A DNA stretch of 64,000 bases from positions 43,364,137 to 43,428,136 of the forward strand of contig NC_091928.1 in NCBI RefSeq assembly GCF_041260155.1, given 5' to 3'. This DNA comes from Ptychodera flava. Its lineage: Eukaryota > Hemichordata > Enteropneusta > Ptychoderidae. The stretch's first letter is position 1. Every line of letters starts with the position of its first letter. Positions 1 to 13,229 of this stretch are shown here, one piece after another. A model generated the notes under the pieces. That model saw only the letters and a program-made list of their open reading frames with translations, was not told the origin of the DNA and did no database searches. A program made the position numbers and the translations under genes.

Positions 1-3000
1 CTCAGAAATCGGAAAGCCCGGACAAAAAAGAGGCAGTGAAAAGAAAGAGGCAAAGGGAGGCTTCGGCTGAGAGCAAAGCGGCCTCGGATAGAGAGTCCGA
101 GCCAGAGGCTAGCGAGGATGAGAAAGTGAAAAGCAAAGGGAAGAAGGATAAGGACAAAGAGAAAGAAGACTCGGACAAGAGAGTGAAACGCAAGTGGACA
201 CATCGAGAATTTACATGCGAAGTTTGCGGGGAAACGATCCGATACGTCACCAAGTTTGACAGGCATATGATGGAAAAACACGGCATAAATGAGCCATGGA
301 AGTGTGAACACTGCCCAACTGAGAGGAAGTTCAGGCTGTATGCCACGCTTGAGAAGCACATTTTGACTATCCATCCAGATATTTCATTTAGCTATGAGAA
401 GAGTGACACTCCAGTCGAAAAGAAGCAAACGGGCGGCGAAAAGGAAGCCAAAGTAAAAAGGACTCGTAAATCTAAGAAGTCCAAGGGAGAGCTCAACGAT
501 GTGACGCCAACGAAAGAGAAAGAGGAGGATAAGGAGGATGATCGGAAGAGCGACAGCGATCTGGAAACGCCATCAGATAAGTCGAAATATCAGCTGGAAA
601 TGGCAGAACTTCATCAGAACGTGAAGCATTTGAAATCAAAGGACAAACGAGACAGCAGCTCAGAGAGGAAGAAAGGAACGAAAAGTGGGAGCGAGAAGAA
701 GAGGAAGAAATCAAAGAAGGACAAAGCAGTGAGCAGCCAAGGAGAGCCGAGTCAGGATGAGTCGGAAGAAAGCAACAAAAAGGCCAACTCTGAAGTCCTT
801 CCAGAGGAAGACGATGACAGCGAAGTGATGAGGAAGCTAAGCTTCGGCCAAGAGAACGAGACGTTAGTGACCCTGGACAAAGGTAATGATAGCAACAGCA
901 ACTCAGATGAAGACAGCTCACCGCTTTCCAAGTTGAGAAGTGACGATAGGGACGCCAGGCCAGCTATCGTGGAAACCAAAGAAAGCAACACGCCGCTTCC
1001 GAAAGTCAGGAATGCCGATGACAAAGTTGATTACGATGACAGCGATGACGGAGACAAGGAGGAGAAGGGAGACAAGTCTTTATTGGACGCCTCCGCGAAG
1101 AAAAAGAGAAAGCATCGGAAGTTGACGTTTACGTGCGAGGATTGTGATGAAACGTTCAAGTGGACGACAAAGTACATGAAACACATGAGCGAAATGCACG
1201 GCGTCACAAAACCGTTTAAGTGCGAGAAATGCAACGATATATCATTTGGCACGTACCAGAACTATGAAAGACACTGCCAGAGCAAGCATGATCCGAACAA
1301 CAGTAGTAGTAGCCGCAGGGCATGGACAAAGCACCATTTTAAGTGCGAAGTCTGCGGTGAAAATATCATCCACGCCACCAAGTTTGACAAGCACATGTTT
1401 GAAAAGCACGGCGTCGTCAAACCGTGGAAGTGTAACCAGTGCGACCAAGCGTTCAGGCTGTTGAGCTCGTTAAGGAATCATATCAACTATGTGCATGAGC
1501 AAATTGCCAGGCCAAAATCTGGCAAGTCGCGAGACAGTACTCTATCAACACCCAAGAAGGAGCTGGTGAATGCGGACAAGGGGCAGGCGTACGAGTTGGA
1601 CATACTTGAAGAAATGAACAAGGGTAAAGCGGCGGAAATAGACGACGAGCCCTTGGTGAAAAAGGACGAAGATGAGACAGACGTTGACAATGGGAACACG
1701 TCACATAATGAGTGTAATGACACAAACGACGATGCTACCTCTGACTTGAACAAAAAGAAAAAGAAGGGAAGCTACAAAAAATCGGGCACAAAAAAATACA
1801 TGTCGCGGCAGTTCACGTGCCATCTCTGTCAGGAGACCATTACGAGTGTCACGGGCTTTGAGAAGCACATGCTTGATGAACACAAAGTTGACAATTGCTG
1901 GCAGTGCAAGCGCTGCAGTACGGCGCCTTTCAGGCTCTTTAACGGACTTCAACAACACATGAAAAATATGCACACCTCCGACCAAGAGTCCAAGACTGTG
2001 TTGTGCGAGCTGTGCGGCCGCTCGTTCAAATCGGAGGAGAACTTGAAACGGCACATGAGAGTCCACCTTGAAATGCTTCCATTTCTGTGCTCGTTTTGCG
2101 ACAAGTCCTTCGGCAGCCAGTCCCAGCTGCAGATGCACCTGGATAAGGATCACGTGACGCACCCCGACGCGTTCAAGTGCGACAAGTGCTTGAAAGTCCA
2201 CACCTCGCAGGAACAGTTGGATAATCACAGAGAGAAAGATGAATGCTCGTTCACCAGCCTACAGTTTGGAGAACTCAAAACTGGTAAGTTTAAGTAGTGG
2301 CACTGAATAGGTAAGGTGACTCTCAGAAACATTCAGGACTCAGAGCTTTGTCTTGACACTTGCAAGTGAAAAATACCTCTTGTAGTGTGTCTTCTTCACA
2401 AGCTGTATCGTTGCAGTGTACGATGTAGTTTCTGCTTTGCAGAAAATTCATGTCAGATCCAAACACTTATTCTAGATAAAATTCCCTGGCTTACTTAGTC
2501 TGTACGCATAGAATATGGAGAACCGTGGATTCAGGGTCAGCCTTTTACCTGCTTTTCCTATTCTGAATGATGTAATCCTATTTTGCACTTTAACCATTTC
2601 ATCCCCAGTTCCCTGTATACAGGTCCAACTTTACCATAGAAAACAATGGATTTGGGACAAAGCATGGTGGTGAAAGGGTTAATGTATCTGAACTTGTGCA
2701 CTGAAAATAGGATAAGGAGGTTGATATGAGATTATCTTTCCAGACTTTAGATAACACAATGTGCACAATGTCCTGTTGAAGATTTCTGCCAAAGGGACAA
2801 AGTGCTGCCAAAGTCCAAAGGGGCAATCCTCAATCCCTGGTTCTTGCATCAGTGGTTGTTGACATTGACTGTTTGTGTAGTTTTAGTCCTTTGTTCTCCT
2901 GTGTAAATTGTGCACAGTTAGTGATTTTGTAAAGAGATAAAGCTAATAAGCCCCTTTATGCTTTATCTATAAGGTGTATATGGTTTTAAGGAGACAAAGG

Positions 3001-5425
3001 CTCTAACTTTTGGTGAAATTTTCAGTAGTTTTGCTCTGGAAAACAAGTTTATATTTGTTTTCCCTAAAGTATGTTGAAGTACTTAATTTTGGCCATGTAA
3101 ACGCAACAGATCCTGTACAGTATCTTGAAAAAAGTTAATTCTTATCCAGATTACGATTAGTTATCAATAACAACAACACCAACAACAACAACAATATCAA
3201 GTATTATTTACGTACAGACTGATTGACAAGTTAAATAATGCACACTCTTAAAGCTTCACATCAGGAGGCCTCGAGGAGGGGGTTTTCAATCTGTACAAAA
3301 AAAATTTGTTGAATTCACTTAACAGTCTGCAGTGGTCCTATACAGACAATACAGAAAAGTATGACAAAATTTCTAGTATCAACTAGAAACTTATGCAATC
3401 TGATTGCTGCTGTATGCAAAGTGAGAATATCAGCAGAAAGTACAGCGAGGTTGTATTCATATGTAATGTAGCAGCATGATTTTGAGCATGTTAGGAATTA
3501 TGAGAAAGTATTTTATGATATTGCAAAACAAAAAAAGACCGGGGCATGTGCTAGCTTGAGCTTTCAGAATACAGATCTCTGTTGTGGTTATGCCTCATAC
3601 AAATTTTGAAAATTTCTGAATCATGTGCATTCTTAAAATCAAAACCATGAAAAGTCTTTTAATATTAGTTTTCTGGATGTTATATATTTATTCAAAAAAT
3701 GGTGCTGTTCATGACATTGTCTGAGTATTCCTGTGAACATTTACAGCTTTAAATAGAGAAGGAATTTTCATCTACTTTGCCTTTTGGCACCATATACCCA
3801 ATAGATACCTCTCATCTGTCACAAACTTCACACAGCAAGTTGTTGGAAATTTATCATATGCGTATTCATTTTCAAATTCTTTCATCGTTTTTTAGATGGC
3901 AGTACAGTTTTGTACAGAGAAGGCAGGGAGCGTGTTCAGTGCAGCCACTGCGATCAGATGGTGTTAAAGCAAGACTATGAAGACCACGTGAACACCCACA
4001 CTGGTAACAAACCACATGAATGCAATGAGTGTGGCCGGGGATTTGCCCACCGAGCTGGTCTCAATTCACATCTAAAACAGGTAAGTTGGTATCTTCCATG
4101 TGGCAACAGTATTTTTTTCGGTCATAGGTCCACCTGGTAATGTCCATTACAACCACACTGTGGTTTTAGCCCGCTGTTTTTTAACCCTTTCCCCGCCAGA
4201 CAGTACCACTTCTCCATCAGCAAACTCGGTGAAATCTCCATCGGCAAACTCGGTGAAAAGCGGTATTGAGCCAAAACCATAGGTATTTCACATGATTACC
4301 AGATATTATGTTATAGAAACTTTCAACCTATCTCATTGAGAGTAGAAAATGAATTTTGGTACTTGAGAGATACGGTACCTAAAATTTCCTGACATTGAAA
4401 ATTCCAAACCCAGTCACAATGCCTGTGCTAACTCTAAGGGGAAAAATGAATTTTTGATTTTACAAAAGCAAGATGGTTAAATCCGTATTAACTCCTCGAG
4501 CTTCAAAACAAGTCCACTGAAAAGCAGTATACATGTACCAGAAAAGTATTGTAAAAATTTGAGTCAGAAAATCTGTCCCAAGGCACATCATGCTTTAATA
4601 GCATGGTTGAATCTACAGGCAAGATTAAATTTACACACTGTGTATGAGGACAAGGGATGGTAATATTGGTTTCTGTACATTTTAACCCTTTCACCACCAT
4701 GGTTTGACCCAAACCCATTGTTATCAATGATGATTGAGGACCTGTTTACTGCCAATTGGGGGTGAACGGAAATCTAGAACTATGTAACCTCACAGTAAAT
4801 ACATATCTCCCAAGCCACTAGTAGCTAGTTACATGCTGTTTTCTCCATGCCAGACCAACTGTAGGGTACAAGTACATGTACATTCCGATCAACGGGGCTT
4901 GGTTTTTAGCTCCCATATCTGCATATGTATATATGCAAATGGGAGGTATTCTTATTTATTTAAGTGAGAACTTGTCTGTCTTAAGACTGTTGTTGTATAC
5001 TGAGTTGCGTATGTATTTATCATAGTTCTGATGTGATGTGATTTATTTCACCGCAGGTTCATTCAGGTGAAAAGAATTACAAATGTGATATTTGCGGGAA
5101 AGCCTTCAAGTTGAAGAGTTACCTGAGGCAGCACATGGTGACCCACTCCTCTGAGAAGCCTCACGTCTGCTCCATCTGCGGCAAGGGGTTCACCAGGAAG
5201 GCTTTCATGAAGAAGCATGAACGGCGCCACCAGGAGAGCAAAGAGGGAGAGGATGACAAGGAGGACGGGAAAGACGAGGAGGAGGAGGAACACAAGGAGC
5301 AGGAGGACAAGAAAGATGAGAAAGATGACAAAAGCGCGGAGGGAGGAAAAGACGATGACGGAGACGACAAATCAGAAGAACACGCTGACGAGGAAAACGA
5401 TGAGAGTGAGACAACAGAAAAATAA
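1..5425 (+). CDS. C2H2 zinc-finger protein, 5'-partial, three exons
   Basis: The exons are <1-2283, 3896-4080 and 5057-5425 (stop TAA). Donors are gtaagt at 2284 and 4081; acceptors are tttttag at 3895 and accgcag at 5056. The reading frame is open to base 1, so the true start lies off the window; GTG at 36 is an ordinary Val codon. About 15 C2H2 fingers are visible. Exon 1 has four paired modules (about 210-370, 1130-1280, 1345-1500, 1815-1975) of the form CEVCGE...TKFDRHMMEKHG followed by WKC..C, separated by Lys/Glu/Asp/Ser-rich linkers. Classical fingers follow (CELCGRSF, CSFCDKSF, CDKCLKVH). Exon 2 adds two fingers, and exon 3 adds two joined by HSGEK/HSSEK-type linkers and then an acidic/Lys tail of about 65 residues. 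The family is nuclear and usually binds DNA, probably as a transcription regulator. No orthologue can be named from the sequence. Confidence is high for the structure and low for the target. Confidence 0.93.
2284..3895 (+). other. Intron of the zinc-finger gene
   Basis: This is an AT-rich intron with no coding signal. It holds a small TTAA-flanked repeat at 2590-2682 and a short CAA-rich run near 3172-3192. The donor is gtaagt and the acceptor is a pyrimidine tract ending tttttag. Confidence 0.85.
2590..2682. repeat. Small TTAA-flanked TIR element (family B)
   Basis: The 93-bp segment has TTAA at both ends. The left end reads TTAACCATTTCATCCCC; the right end, read on the other strand, is TTAACCCTTTCACCACCATG. 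Related sequences lie at 4181, 4682 and 9117. It looks like a MITE with a TTAA target site, the preference of piggyBac/Kolobok-type transposases. It has no coding capacity. Confidence 0.6.
4181..4290. repeat. Family B repeat copy with an internal 24-bp tandem duplication
   Basis: It opens with TTAACCCTTTCCCCGCC, like the family B terminus. Inside it, 4211-4234 and 4235-4258 are a nearly exact 24-bp direct duplication (one base differs). It lies in the second intron of the zinc-finger gene. Confidence 0.5.
4682..4770. repeat. Family B repeat copy
   Basis: It starts TTAACCCTTTCACCACCATG and continues with GGTTTGACCCAAACC. The sequence is shared with the copy at 9117, and the terminus is shared, in inverse, with 2590-2682. 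The far end (GGGGGTGAACGG) has decayed. Confidence 0.5.
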
Positions 5426-6781
5426 ATCCTGCCAGGCAGATATTTATGATATTGACAGGTCAATATTAAAGCATTATCGATTACCAGATATTATGTTATT
5501 GACCATCTCTGTATAGTTGACGGCAAAAACTCTAATCGTAGGCAGTAATGAACAGCCATGGTCACTGTTTGTTGTTTTAAATTGACCAAGGTCAACTAGA
5601 GTTATATTGACCTCATGTGAGGTAAACTTTTGTATATACGACTCAAAAAATTATTGATTTTAAATAGTACTAAATATTTATGGGGAAAGTATTTTATTGT
5701 TTAAAAATGCTCCAAACAAGGTGTCACTAGGAAATTTAGAATTTCTTTTTTTATTTTAAATCAGAGGTGTGTGTTCTAGTACATTGATAAATTTGTTTTG
5801 CCAAAGCGGTCAACACAAATGAATTCTTGTAAATACCGACTCTTTAACAATTACGTGTTGTGTTTTTTGGAAAATTTATATTTAGATTTTGAGAAAAGCA
5901 GTTTTTACCTACATGGTATGTGTCTAGACATTCAGCAAAAAACAGGATTACTCACCAAAATTTATTTTATCTAACTCACCAGAATTCATTTCGATTTCCA
6001 AATCACATGCATAATTTTTGTTTAACATCATATGTTTTTGTATTATTGCCCTCCTCAATCAGTCCAAATACACAATTATTGCCCTGTAGAGGGGCAATAA
6101 TAATATTATGTGCAGCCTTGTGCTCCAAGACTTGCTTCTCCATGCCCAAAGTCAATATCCAAATCTAAATGCAAAGTAATGCATTATTCAAGACACAAGG
6201 TCTTTTATCGTACTGGCTCTGTCATTGCTTAGAAGTTGATTGATCAAACTTTTAATGTTTCGGGTCAATATTTGTGTTATATTGCCCTCTGGGGAGGCAT
6301 CAAGCAATCCTGTATTCATTCTTGCCTAATTACTGACCTTAAGTTGAACAAATTGTGCACAGATTGTACATAAATGTTTATGTCACTAGTTTCTGGAAAT
6401 ATAAACAATTCCCCTTGTAATATTCTATCATGCAAAATTCCATGGAAAACATTACGTGATAGGATGAAGCAGCTGTAATTGAAGCTTTCTTCTCAAAAAA
6501 AAAATAGATAAGTCAAATAAATGTCCAGAACACAACTGTTACCAACTGAAAGCTGATAGATCAGTGAGCTATGCCGTGTATTTCTTGTACTGCACAGCAT
6601 ACAGCATATGTTTATGTAAGTGTCATGCGACATCACGGACTATAAGCTCCCAAGTGTACTTCATTTTGTTTTCTAGTTCTTCGTAATCTTGGATGAGTTG
6701 TTTTGGTAGAATGTGAACCAACCTCAACTTAATGATGTTAAGACAGTTTTATGGGAGAAAAAGACACAACATTATTTCCTT

Positions 6782-6905
6782 GGCAAGATTGGAACTAGAG
6801 AATTGTTGCTTTCATTCTCAAGCTGACATACAGCGCTCCCAAAGTAGGCAAGATTGAGATACGAGAATCATTGCTGGTGTTCTCCAGTTGGAATACAGCG
6901 CCCTC
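6782..6905. repeat. Imperfect two-unit tandem duplication, period 65 bp
   Basis: The units 6782-6840 and 6847-6905 both begin GGCAAGATTG and both end CAGCGC(T/C)C. They align along their length with scattered substitutions, so the duplication is old. No function is visible. Confidence 0.6.
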
Positions 6906-9116
6906 AAGCTCAATATACCCATCACTTTTGTTTATCTGAAAACACCAGTGGGCTTGGAAATGATACAGGTGATCAGGTTTGTGTAATGACCATGACACTC
7001 TATCAAAAGGACATGTAGTCACTCAAGAACACATCACCTTTTATCGTCTTTTGAAAGGAATCAGAACTTTGAAATTAATGCTAAGAATGTTACACATGCT
7101 TTTTGACTGTAAGGAGCTCATGAAATTTTTGCAGAAAAATGAAAGGGGTGATGTGCAGAGTGCTCAGAAGGTTATATCTGATTGGTAGATGTCACTATTC
7201 ACAGCAACTTAGGGAGCCTATTTGTATCTTTCAATTATAACGGTAAGATTCAGCCACCCAGTTGGATAACAGCTTCCGAGACGCTGCACATCAGGAGAAA
7301 TTAAACCCTCCAAGAGAAAAGTGAGACTCCTGTATGCTGATTGCATAATGCATAATGACCTTTATACTTGACCTTGTAAACTCTGACCCTTGACATGACA
7401 CTTTTTTGTAGATCCTGGCAAATTCATTTTTCAAATGAAACCGCAATGTATACTTTTTCAAAAAAAGAATTGCAGCTCTTTTCAATTGTTATCATAAGTA
7501 TTTTGAATGTTAAACTTGTGCCACAAATTTTTCCCTCCTGTTCTTTGTTGTTGCTGTGGTATATAAAGTCACATGTTAATGTCTGTACAAGCACCCACAG
7601 ATAATTTTTTCTGCCTTGTATTTGAGATAAAAAGCCTCCATGTTTTTTTGTAACGTAATGAAACAAAAAAAAAAATTGTCTTTCATTGTCGCAAAGGACA
7701 ATATTATGAATCTTTGTATAAAATGAAAATCAGCAGAAAAAAAAAATTAGTTGGACGTGCTCTAATGAACAGACCATACTGAAAGCTGAAGGCCAGTTGT
7801 AGCAAAAATGGTCTAATGTGCAAACGCAAATCACTCCTCTGATAATGATATATTTTTGCTTTTTGTTCATCTGTAGATACAACCCAATTAAACATTTTGA
7901 ACAGAAATCCACACGGCATGCTCTAAATATTATTATCTTTGTCATAACCATACCGTATTATGGAATACTTTTAATCAAATGCAGTCTGTATAGAGACTAA
8001 CAACGAAGCAAAAAACTTTTAATTTTTCAAGCATTAAAATAGTAGTGTCTTAGAGGAAGGATTTCATGTCAAAACCTTTTATGCCCAAGTGGGTTTTGCA
8101 TATTTTTTTCCAAATTCAATCATTAAAAAAGTTTCCGAAACAAAACATGCCAAATATAGGTTTTGTTGCCATAGCAATTGTCTACTTACATTATTCGATT
8201 GGGTAGTCACGGCCGAAGTGTTCAATGTTCTGTCTACTTAGCGTCCACATTCAATGGTAACTTTTCTGGATGGTCAATGTTATGACGGAATTTTTTTTTT
8301 CGGTAAAAATAAAATTTAGAGAGTAGAGCACTACGGGGTGAATGAATCAACGACCATAGGAGTTTTTAAATGTTTTCTATCATCAAAGTTTTTTCAGTAG
8401 ATCTAGTGATTTTTTCTCAAGAATTCTAAGTGTACGATAATATGAGAACTTTAATCTCAAAACAATGTTCACATTTTTAGAAAGCTGTGTTAGTAACACA
8501 TTTGTTTTTTTGGTCTATGTAGCTTTGATACCCGTATTGTAATTTTTTACAGTATTTATAACGGTAATTGTCCAAACCAGTCCCATATGCTCTGTGTTTC
8601 TTTTATTTTTTGATATTTCCAAAAACATTTTTAGTTCTTAATGGAAAAAAATTGTACACAGTGTAGCACCTAGTCCATAGAAGGGTATAACAGCGGAGGA
8701 TTTTAGTGATATTTCAGCTTGTTGCATATTACAACATTATGAAACAGCATACACACACACACAAAACTCTGTTCCACCGATTTTCCTGTCTCCAGCATTC
8801 TTAGTTTAAAACACTGCACCAGGCTTCGATGGTGTGGTGGTTGGTAGAGGTGACTAGATACCCTATGTTATCAGTGTGTACTTTAACAACGTATAGATTT
8901 CCATGTACCGGCTTGATTACGTTTCTCTGTCTAGTTCATTGGCTGGTCATATCAGCCCTGGTTTATTTCTTTTCTTTCTTGTACATTACGTAATCATGCA
9001 ATAAACAATTCGTCTTCTTGCTCAGATGAGATGGTTGTTCTCCTGATTTCATTTAATTCCACCTGTTTTCCTGACTGTCAGACTTTGGTATATCTGTATT
9101 ATTTGAAAACCTTTCT

Positions 9117-9230
9117 AACCCTTTCAGCAGCTCATGAAACCCCTTCATCACCATGGTTTGGCCCAAACTGCTTGCGATTTATGGTGTAGATTGCAGACCT
9201 ACTCACATGGCTTTGGGGGTGAACATGTCA
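9117..9230. repeat. Family B repeat copy (degraded)
   Basis: It contains AACCCTTTCAGCAG and then a second CCCTTCATCACCATGGTTTG, followed by the GGGGGTGAAC end also seen at 4760. It lies just outside the TIR element that starts near 9253. Confidence 0.45.
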
Positions 9231-9245
9231 AAGGTGTCCTGCTTG

Positions 9246-10075
9246 TACAGTACTAGTCTGGTTCCCTGACCCATTTCCCCGGTAGAGGGCGTGGGGAAAT
9301 ATAGGGTCAGGTACCGGGTAGCCATCTTGAACAGAATTTTGTTCAAGATGGCGGAGGTTAGTCACCTGACAGAACATGCTACAACAAATATGGCTGCTGC
9401 CATGAAAACGCCGGTCAAAATTCGACTGGATCAGAATTATGTTCGAACACTGGTATCCGAACCAAAAACATTGGCACACGAGACGGGAAACATAAACTGA
9501 AAGGATTAATCCAGAAGTACGGGGAAATAGAGATGATTGAAGGCTGGCTGTGATATCGCAGCAGTACTTTTTGTGTGTATCGAACGCGCTAGGGTCATTG
9601 AGGTCATCGCCGACTGTGGCGTGACCCCAATGACCCGAGCACGTTCGATACACGCCACAAGTACTGCTGCGATATCACAGCTAATTGAAAGCAAACTTTG
9701 TTGGAACTGTGAACGAGGATTGATTTCGATGGATAGAATGAAGTCCGAATTTCGTGGAAAATGCCAGGCATCATGTCAACGTTCTAAAAGAGGTTTAAGA
9801 GGTGTGCTAAATCACAGTGGATAATTCATGGAGGTAGAAAATCTTTCTTTCTACCTCCACGGCTTTGTGGTATAAACAAGAAGTTGGTGTCAAGTGAGCC
9901 TGAAAGTGCGAAACCCAAGAAAGATGAGAAAAAGTTAGAAGTGTTACTTTCATCCATCACAGCTTGTTTTATTTTAACCCAATAGCGTCCATGTTTACAT
10001 TAGCCGGTACCTGACCCTATATTTCCCCACGCCCTCTACCGGGGAAATGGGTCAGGGAACCAGACTAGTACAGTA
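9246..10075. mobile_element. Non-autonomous TIR DNA transposon, about 815 bp, with nested palindromes
   Basis: The terminal inverted repeats are about 65 bp. The left end begins CTAGTCTGGTTCCCTGACCC at 9253; the right end closes with the exact inverse of those bases at 10068. The heptamer TACAGTA flanks both sides (9246-9252 and 10069-10075) and fits a 7-8 bp target-site duplication. Inside is a second inverted repeat (9547-9682) and a short hairpin (about 9829-9861). No transposase is present. The TSD length would fit hAT-, P- or Merlin-like superfamilies; the superfamily is not assigned. Confidence 0.85.
9547..9682. repeat. Nested palindromic repeat, arms of about 65 bp
   Basis: The left arm starts GCTGTGATATCGCAGCAGTA and the right arm ends with its inverse. 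The arms include the TGTATCGAACG and GGGTCATTG blocks and meet near 9614 with almost no spacer. It lies wholly inside the 9246-10075 element and may be a separate foldback insertion or an internal part of it. Confidence 0.85.
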
Positions 10076-12331
10076 CCCGTATAGCGCCACATACGTCCAA
10101 AATGTAAATATTGTGACATTCCTATCTCACCAAATATTTGGATACATATGTAGTGATTGAGTAATATCAAGTCTCCAAGGCTGTTCACACCATAGCAATT
10201 GTGCCCTTTAACAAATAATTTGAACAAACAAATTACGAAAATATGTTTTAAATTGACAAAAAATGACATTATGACTCCTTGACATGATCATGAATAATGT
10301 GTGACATTGCCCCTGATATTACGAAACATCTGATTCTTTGACAAGGCAATAAAAATGCGCGTGATGATGCCCCCCCCCCCTTTTTTCCCGGCATTACGAA
10401 ACGAAAGTGTTACAGCCATCACCGTCGAGGGCGCCCGTAGGGCTGCAACATTCTCAAATAGCCCGGCAATAATATCTTTTGGTCTAGCAACGATTTCAAA
10501 TTTGAATACGTATGGATTTAAAAGCTGGCTTTCGTTATTACTGATTGCTTTTATTTTCTTCCCTTCAAATAAGTAGTCTAGTACAGAATTGTTTTTGTTA
10601 TTTTCTCGGTGGCATTTCTTCCTACATTAATACTTTTTGACAAGAAATCAGCCGGCATGTGATTAATTGAAAAGGATAAACACAATCTAATGGCCGTACC
10701 TAGCAACGTCATTCTGTCAATGAATACTATTGAGAAATCGAACTGAAGAGACTAAATTTCCAATTTTGGGAAACCACATGAAATGCCGGCCAAGCATATT
10801 TTGACAAAATTTTGAAATATCTAAATTAGTTGACGTAAAATCACACGGTTTATTTGACGCAGGTCACTTACTGCCATGACTCATCTGCCGCCTGCAGTTC
10901 AATCAACCTTTTCACTTCGTGCGGGTGTACATCAAAAATCGAGTGACTCTGGCGATGTCGCGTGACTGAGGGCGCTGTTCTTCAAATTGCTCCTGACTGT
11001 TGCAAGCAATGCCCCTGCATAACCTTTTTACAAAATCTGTCAGACCTTTCTGCTGTGTTCTACATAGAATTGACATTAGTAAATGATAATATCGGGCATT
11101 ACTTGGCAAATAAAAAATTGCTCTAAAAATTTCATTTGACTTTAGGTCACGGGTTGACCGAATCAGTGGCGCTCATAATACAATACAATACATCAGTAGT
11201 TCTGTCAATGCCTGGACTTTGAAAAGTAAAACCTGCCTGCGCTATATTTTCAAATCATCAAACGATTTCTGTAATGAAAATGAAAACAAAGTAATTCGCG
11301 TTTTACAATACCATTAAAGACAACCTGCCACTTTTAATGACTTTGTACACGCAGTGTGTGACCTCAGAACCACACGTGTCAGTTTTCTAACATAAAAGGA
11401 ATACATTTCGACAATATTGACGGATAATTTGACAAACCATGGAAGTTATACGACATGACAATCGCGAAGATAATTAAAGCAAGCTTTGATTACTGTTCTT
11501 CGCACCGGAAATGACGTTTTCGTGTAGAAGAGGACCGGACGACATCTATTCATAAAGGCGCCAACATGTCAACGACACATCAATTGACTGCAACCAAACT
11601 ACGAATTCAACTGGTTGTACCGTCATCAAACAGTTCAATTGTAGTGAACGGAACAATAATGATGATTTTTTCCATACAAATTCGAACGACTTACACGTAG
11701 AGAATAAAAAAAACTGATGCCATTATTTGCATTGTTCATAAGAGGATTTTGGAACCACAGCTGTGACAGAAGTCGTGTTAGTCGAAAACATAATCCGTGT
11801 TTCCGGTGTTGGCTGTGTGCTTTTCTGCCCACAAGACGAAATACCCGACACTTATTTCAATTACATTTTTGCTCAGCCTGATTTTGAAACGGAGAACAAA
11901 TATGCGTATTCGCAACTTAAATTCGCTAAGAGTCTAATATACAAGGTGAAAATTCACTTTTTAATGTAAATATGCCTTCGTTATCTATGAATATCATGAA
12001 CAACTTGAATGAAATTACTTTAAGTCTGAATGTAATGCTTGCCCTACACGGCCGACAGTTTCGTCAGCATGGCGGCTCAGCTGAAACGTCATCAAATTGA
12101 CACATGAACCAACAGACGCGCACTTTTCATGGCCAGGTTAGTCCACTGAGACTGCGCACTCTGGCACGTCACAGGGGTTGAAGTTTAGGGGACTACATCT
12201 GTCGCCCTCCACCGCTAAGAGAAAAATTAGCATAGGGTGACGTCACTGTATACGTGTGACTGTCGAATGTACAGGGTGTACACCGGATAGGGTTTGTGTG
12301 GTTACCGCGGTATCAATCCAACCGGACCAAA
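10076..12331. other. Intergenic region and probable promoter/5' UTR of the LARGE-like gene
   Basis: No coding sequence was recognised. The first half is AT-rich and includes a C/T homopolymer stretch at 10371-10386. From about 11.95 to 12.33 kb the sequence is richer in CpG (for example ACACGGCCGACAG and GGTTACCGCGGTATC) and leads into the ATG at 12332. This makes it the likely promoter and 5' UTR of the next gene. No TATA box was identified. Confidence 0.5.
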
Positions 12332-13181
12332 ATGAAGGCTGCGATGACATCGGGCCAGATACGGCCGATTATTTTCACAGCTACCTTCATCACACAGCTT
12401 ATTCTACTTTTTTACGTTTATAGTGGTAAGTCAATTTTTTTATCTTTCTCTTGTTTAATCTAGGATAAGTTATAGCTAACTTTGAAAAGTCAAGATTTTT
12501 CGTCGCGATCTAAATATGAGATTGTCCTAAAATGGCGTAAAGAATAATGATTAATCAACAGTAAGGTACGCTTCCGAAACAAAACTAAATACGATGTATC
12601 TTGCGAGTACCTAATATGACTTGAAAATGAATTGTTGGATTTGTATTTTTTAGAAATTTATTTCACATGGCCTGTAAGCCTTATATTTTTATTTTTCTAG
12701 TTTGTTTTCGAATTGTCAAATCAATGGCCAGAGACACAAATAAGATATTATGGCCGTATTGTCAGCTAAATGTTTGTATTATTCTTCCACATGTAGAAAG
12801 AATGGATAATTTGAAAGTCATTTGAGCTCAAGCAAAGCGATTTTGATCATCAAACAGAATGTATCGGAATCTATAATGAATATTTCACGGCGCCACGACA
12901 TGTTGATACTCATAAAATTGATCACAGCCATTAAAATATAAATTCTATACCAGTATAAAATTTTACAATCACTTACAAACGACTTTTTTTAGAAAGTTTG
13001 TGTTCGAAAACACAAAATCGCGAAAATTCGTATTTACTTTTGGAATTCGTCTTATTTTCAGCGGTAAGACAAGAAGATTACATCGTCACACAAACTAGAT
13101 CAACAGTTGGCAACGGAAATGGTTACCACGGATGTGACGTAAGTAGAGATGATCTATGCTTCCCATACATGTAGGCCTAGG

Positions 13182-13229
<48 letters not shown>

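Larger units (their letters stand above)
5426..9245. other. Intergenic region after the zinc-finger gene
   Basis: No convincing coding sequence was found. The 3' UTR of the zinc-finger gene presumably starts here. Candidate poly(A) signals are ATTAAA at 5465, AATAAA at 6516 and AATAAA at 9000; which is used cannot be told. A short hairpin built on TTATTGCCC/GGGCAATAA lies near 6076-6103. A 65-bp tandem duplication (6782-6905) and a family B repeat (9117-9230) are listed separately. Confidence 0.6.

Noticed and set aside
36-38. Start of the zinc-finger protein at 36
   Set aside because: The codon is GTG and the frame is open to the window edge, so this is an internal Val.
493-2228. Several minus-strand and frame-shifted open frames over the zinc-finger exon
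   Set aside because: They are shadows of the charged, stop-poor coding sequence on the plus strand.
4298-5501. 21-base identity GATTACCAGATATTATGTTAT at 4298 and 5481
   Set aside because: Too short, flanks unrelated; probably chance or a tiny repeat relic in AT-rich DNA.
8165-8178. X-box-like GTTGCCATAGCAAT
   Set aside because: It is a single motif in intergenic DNA without conservation or a nearby start site.
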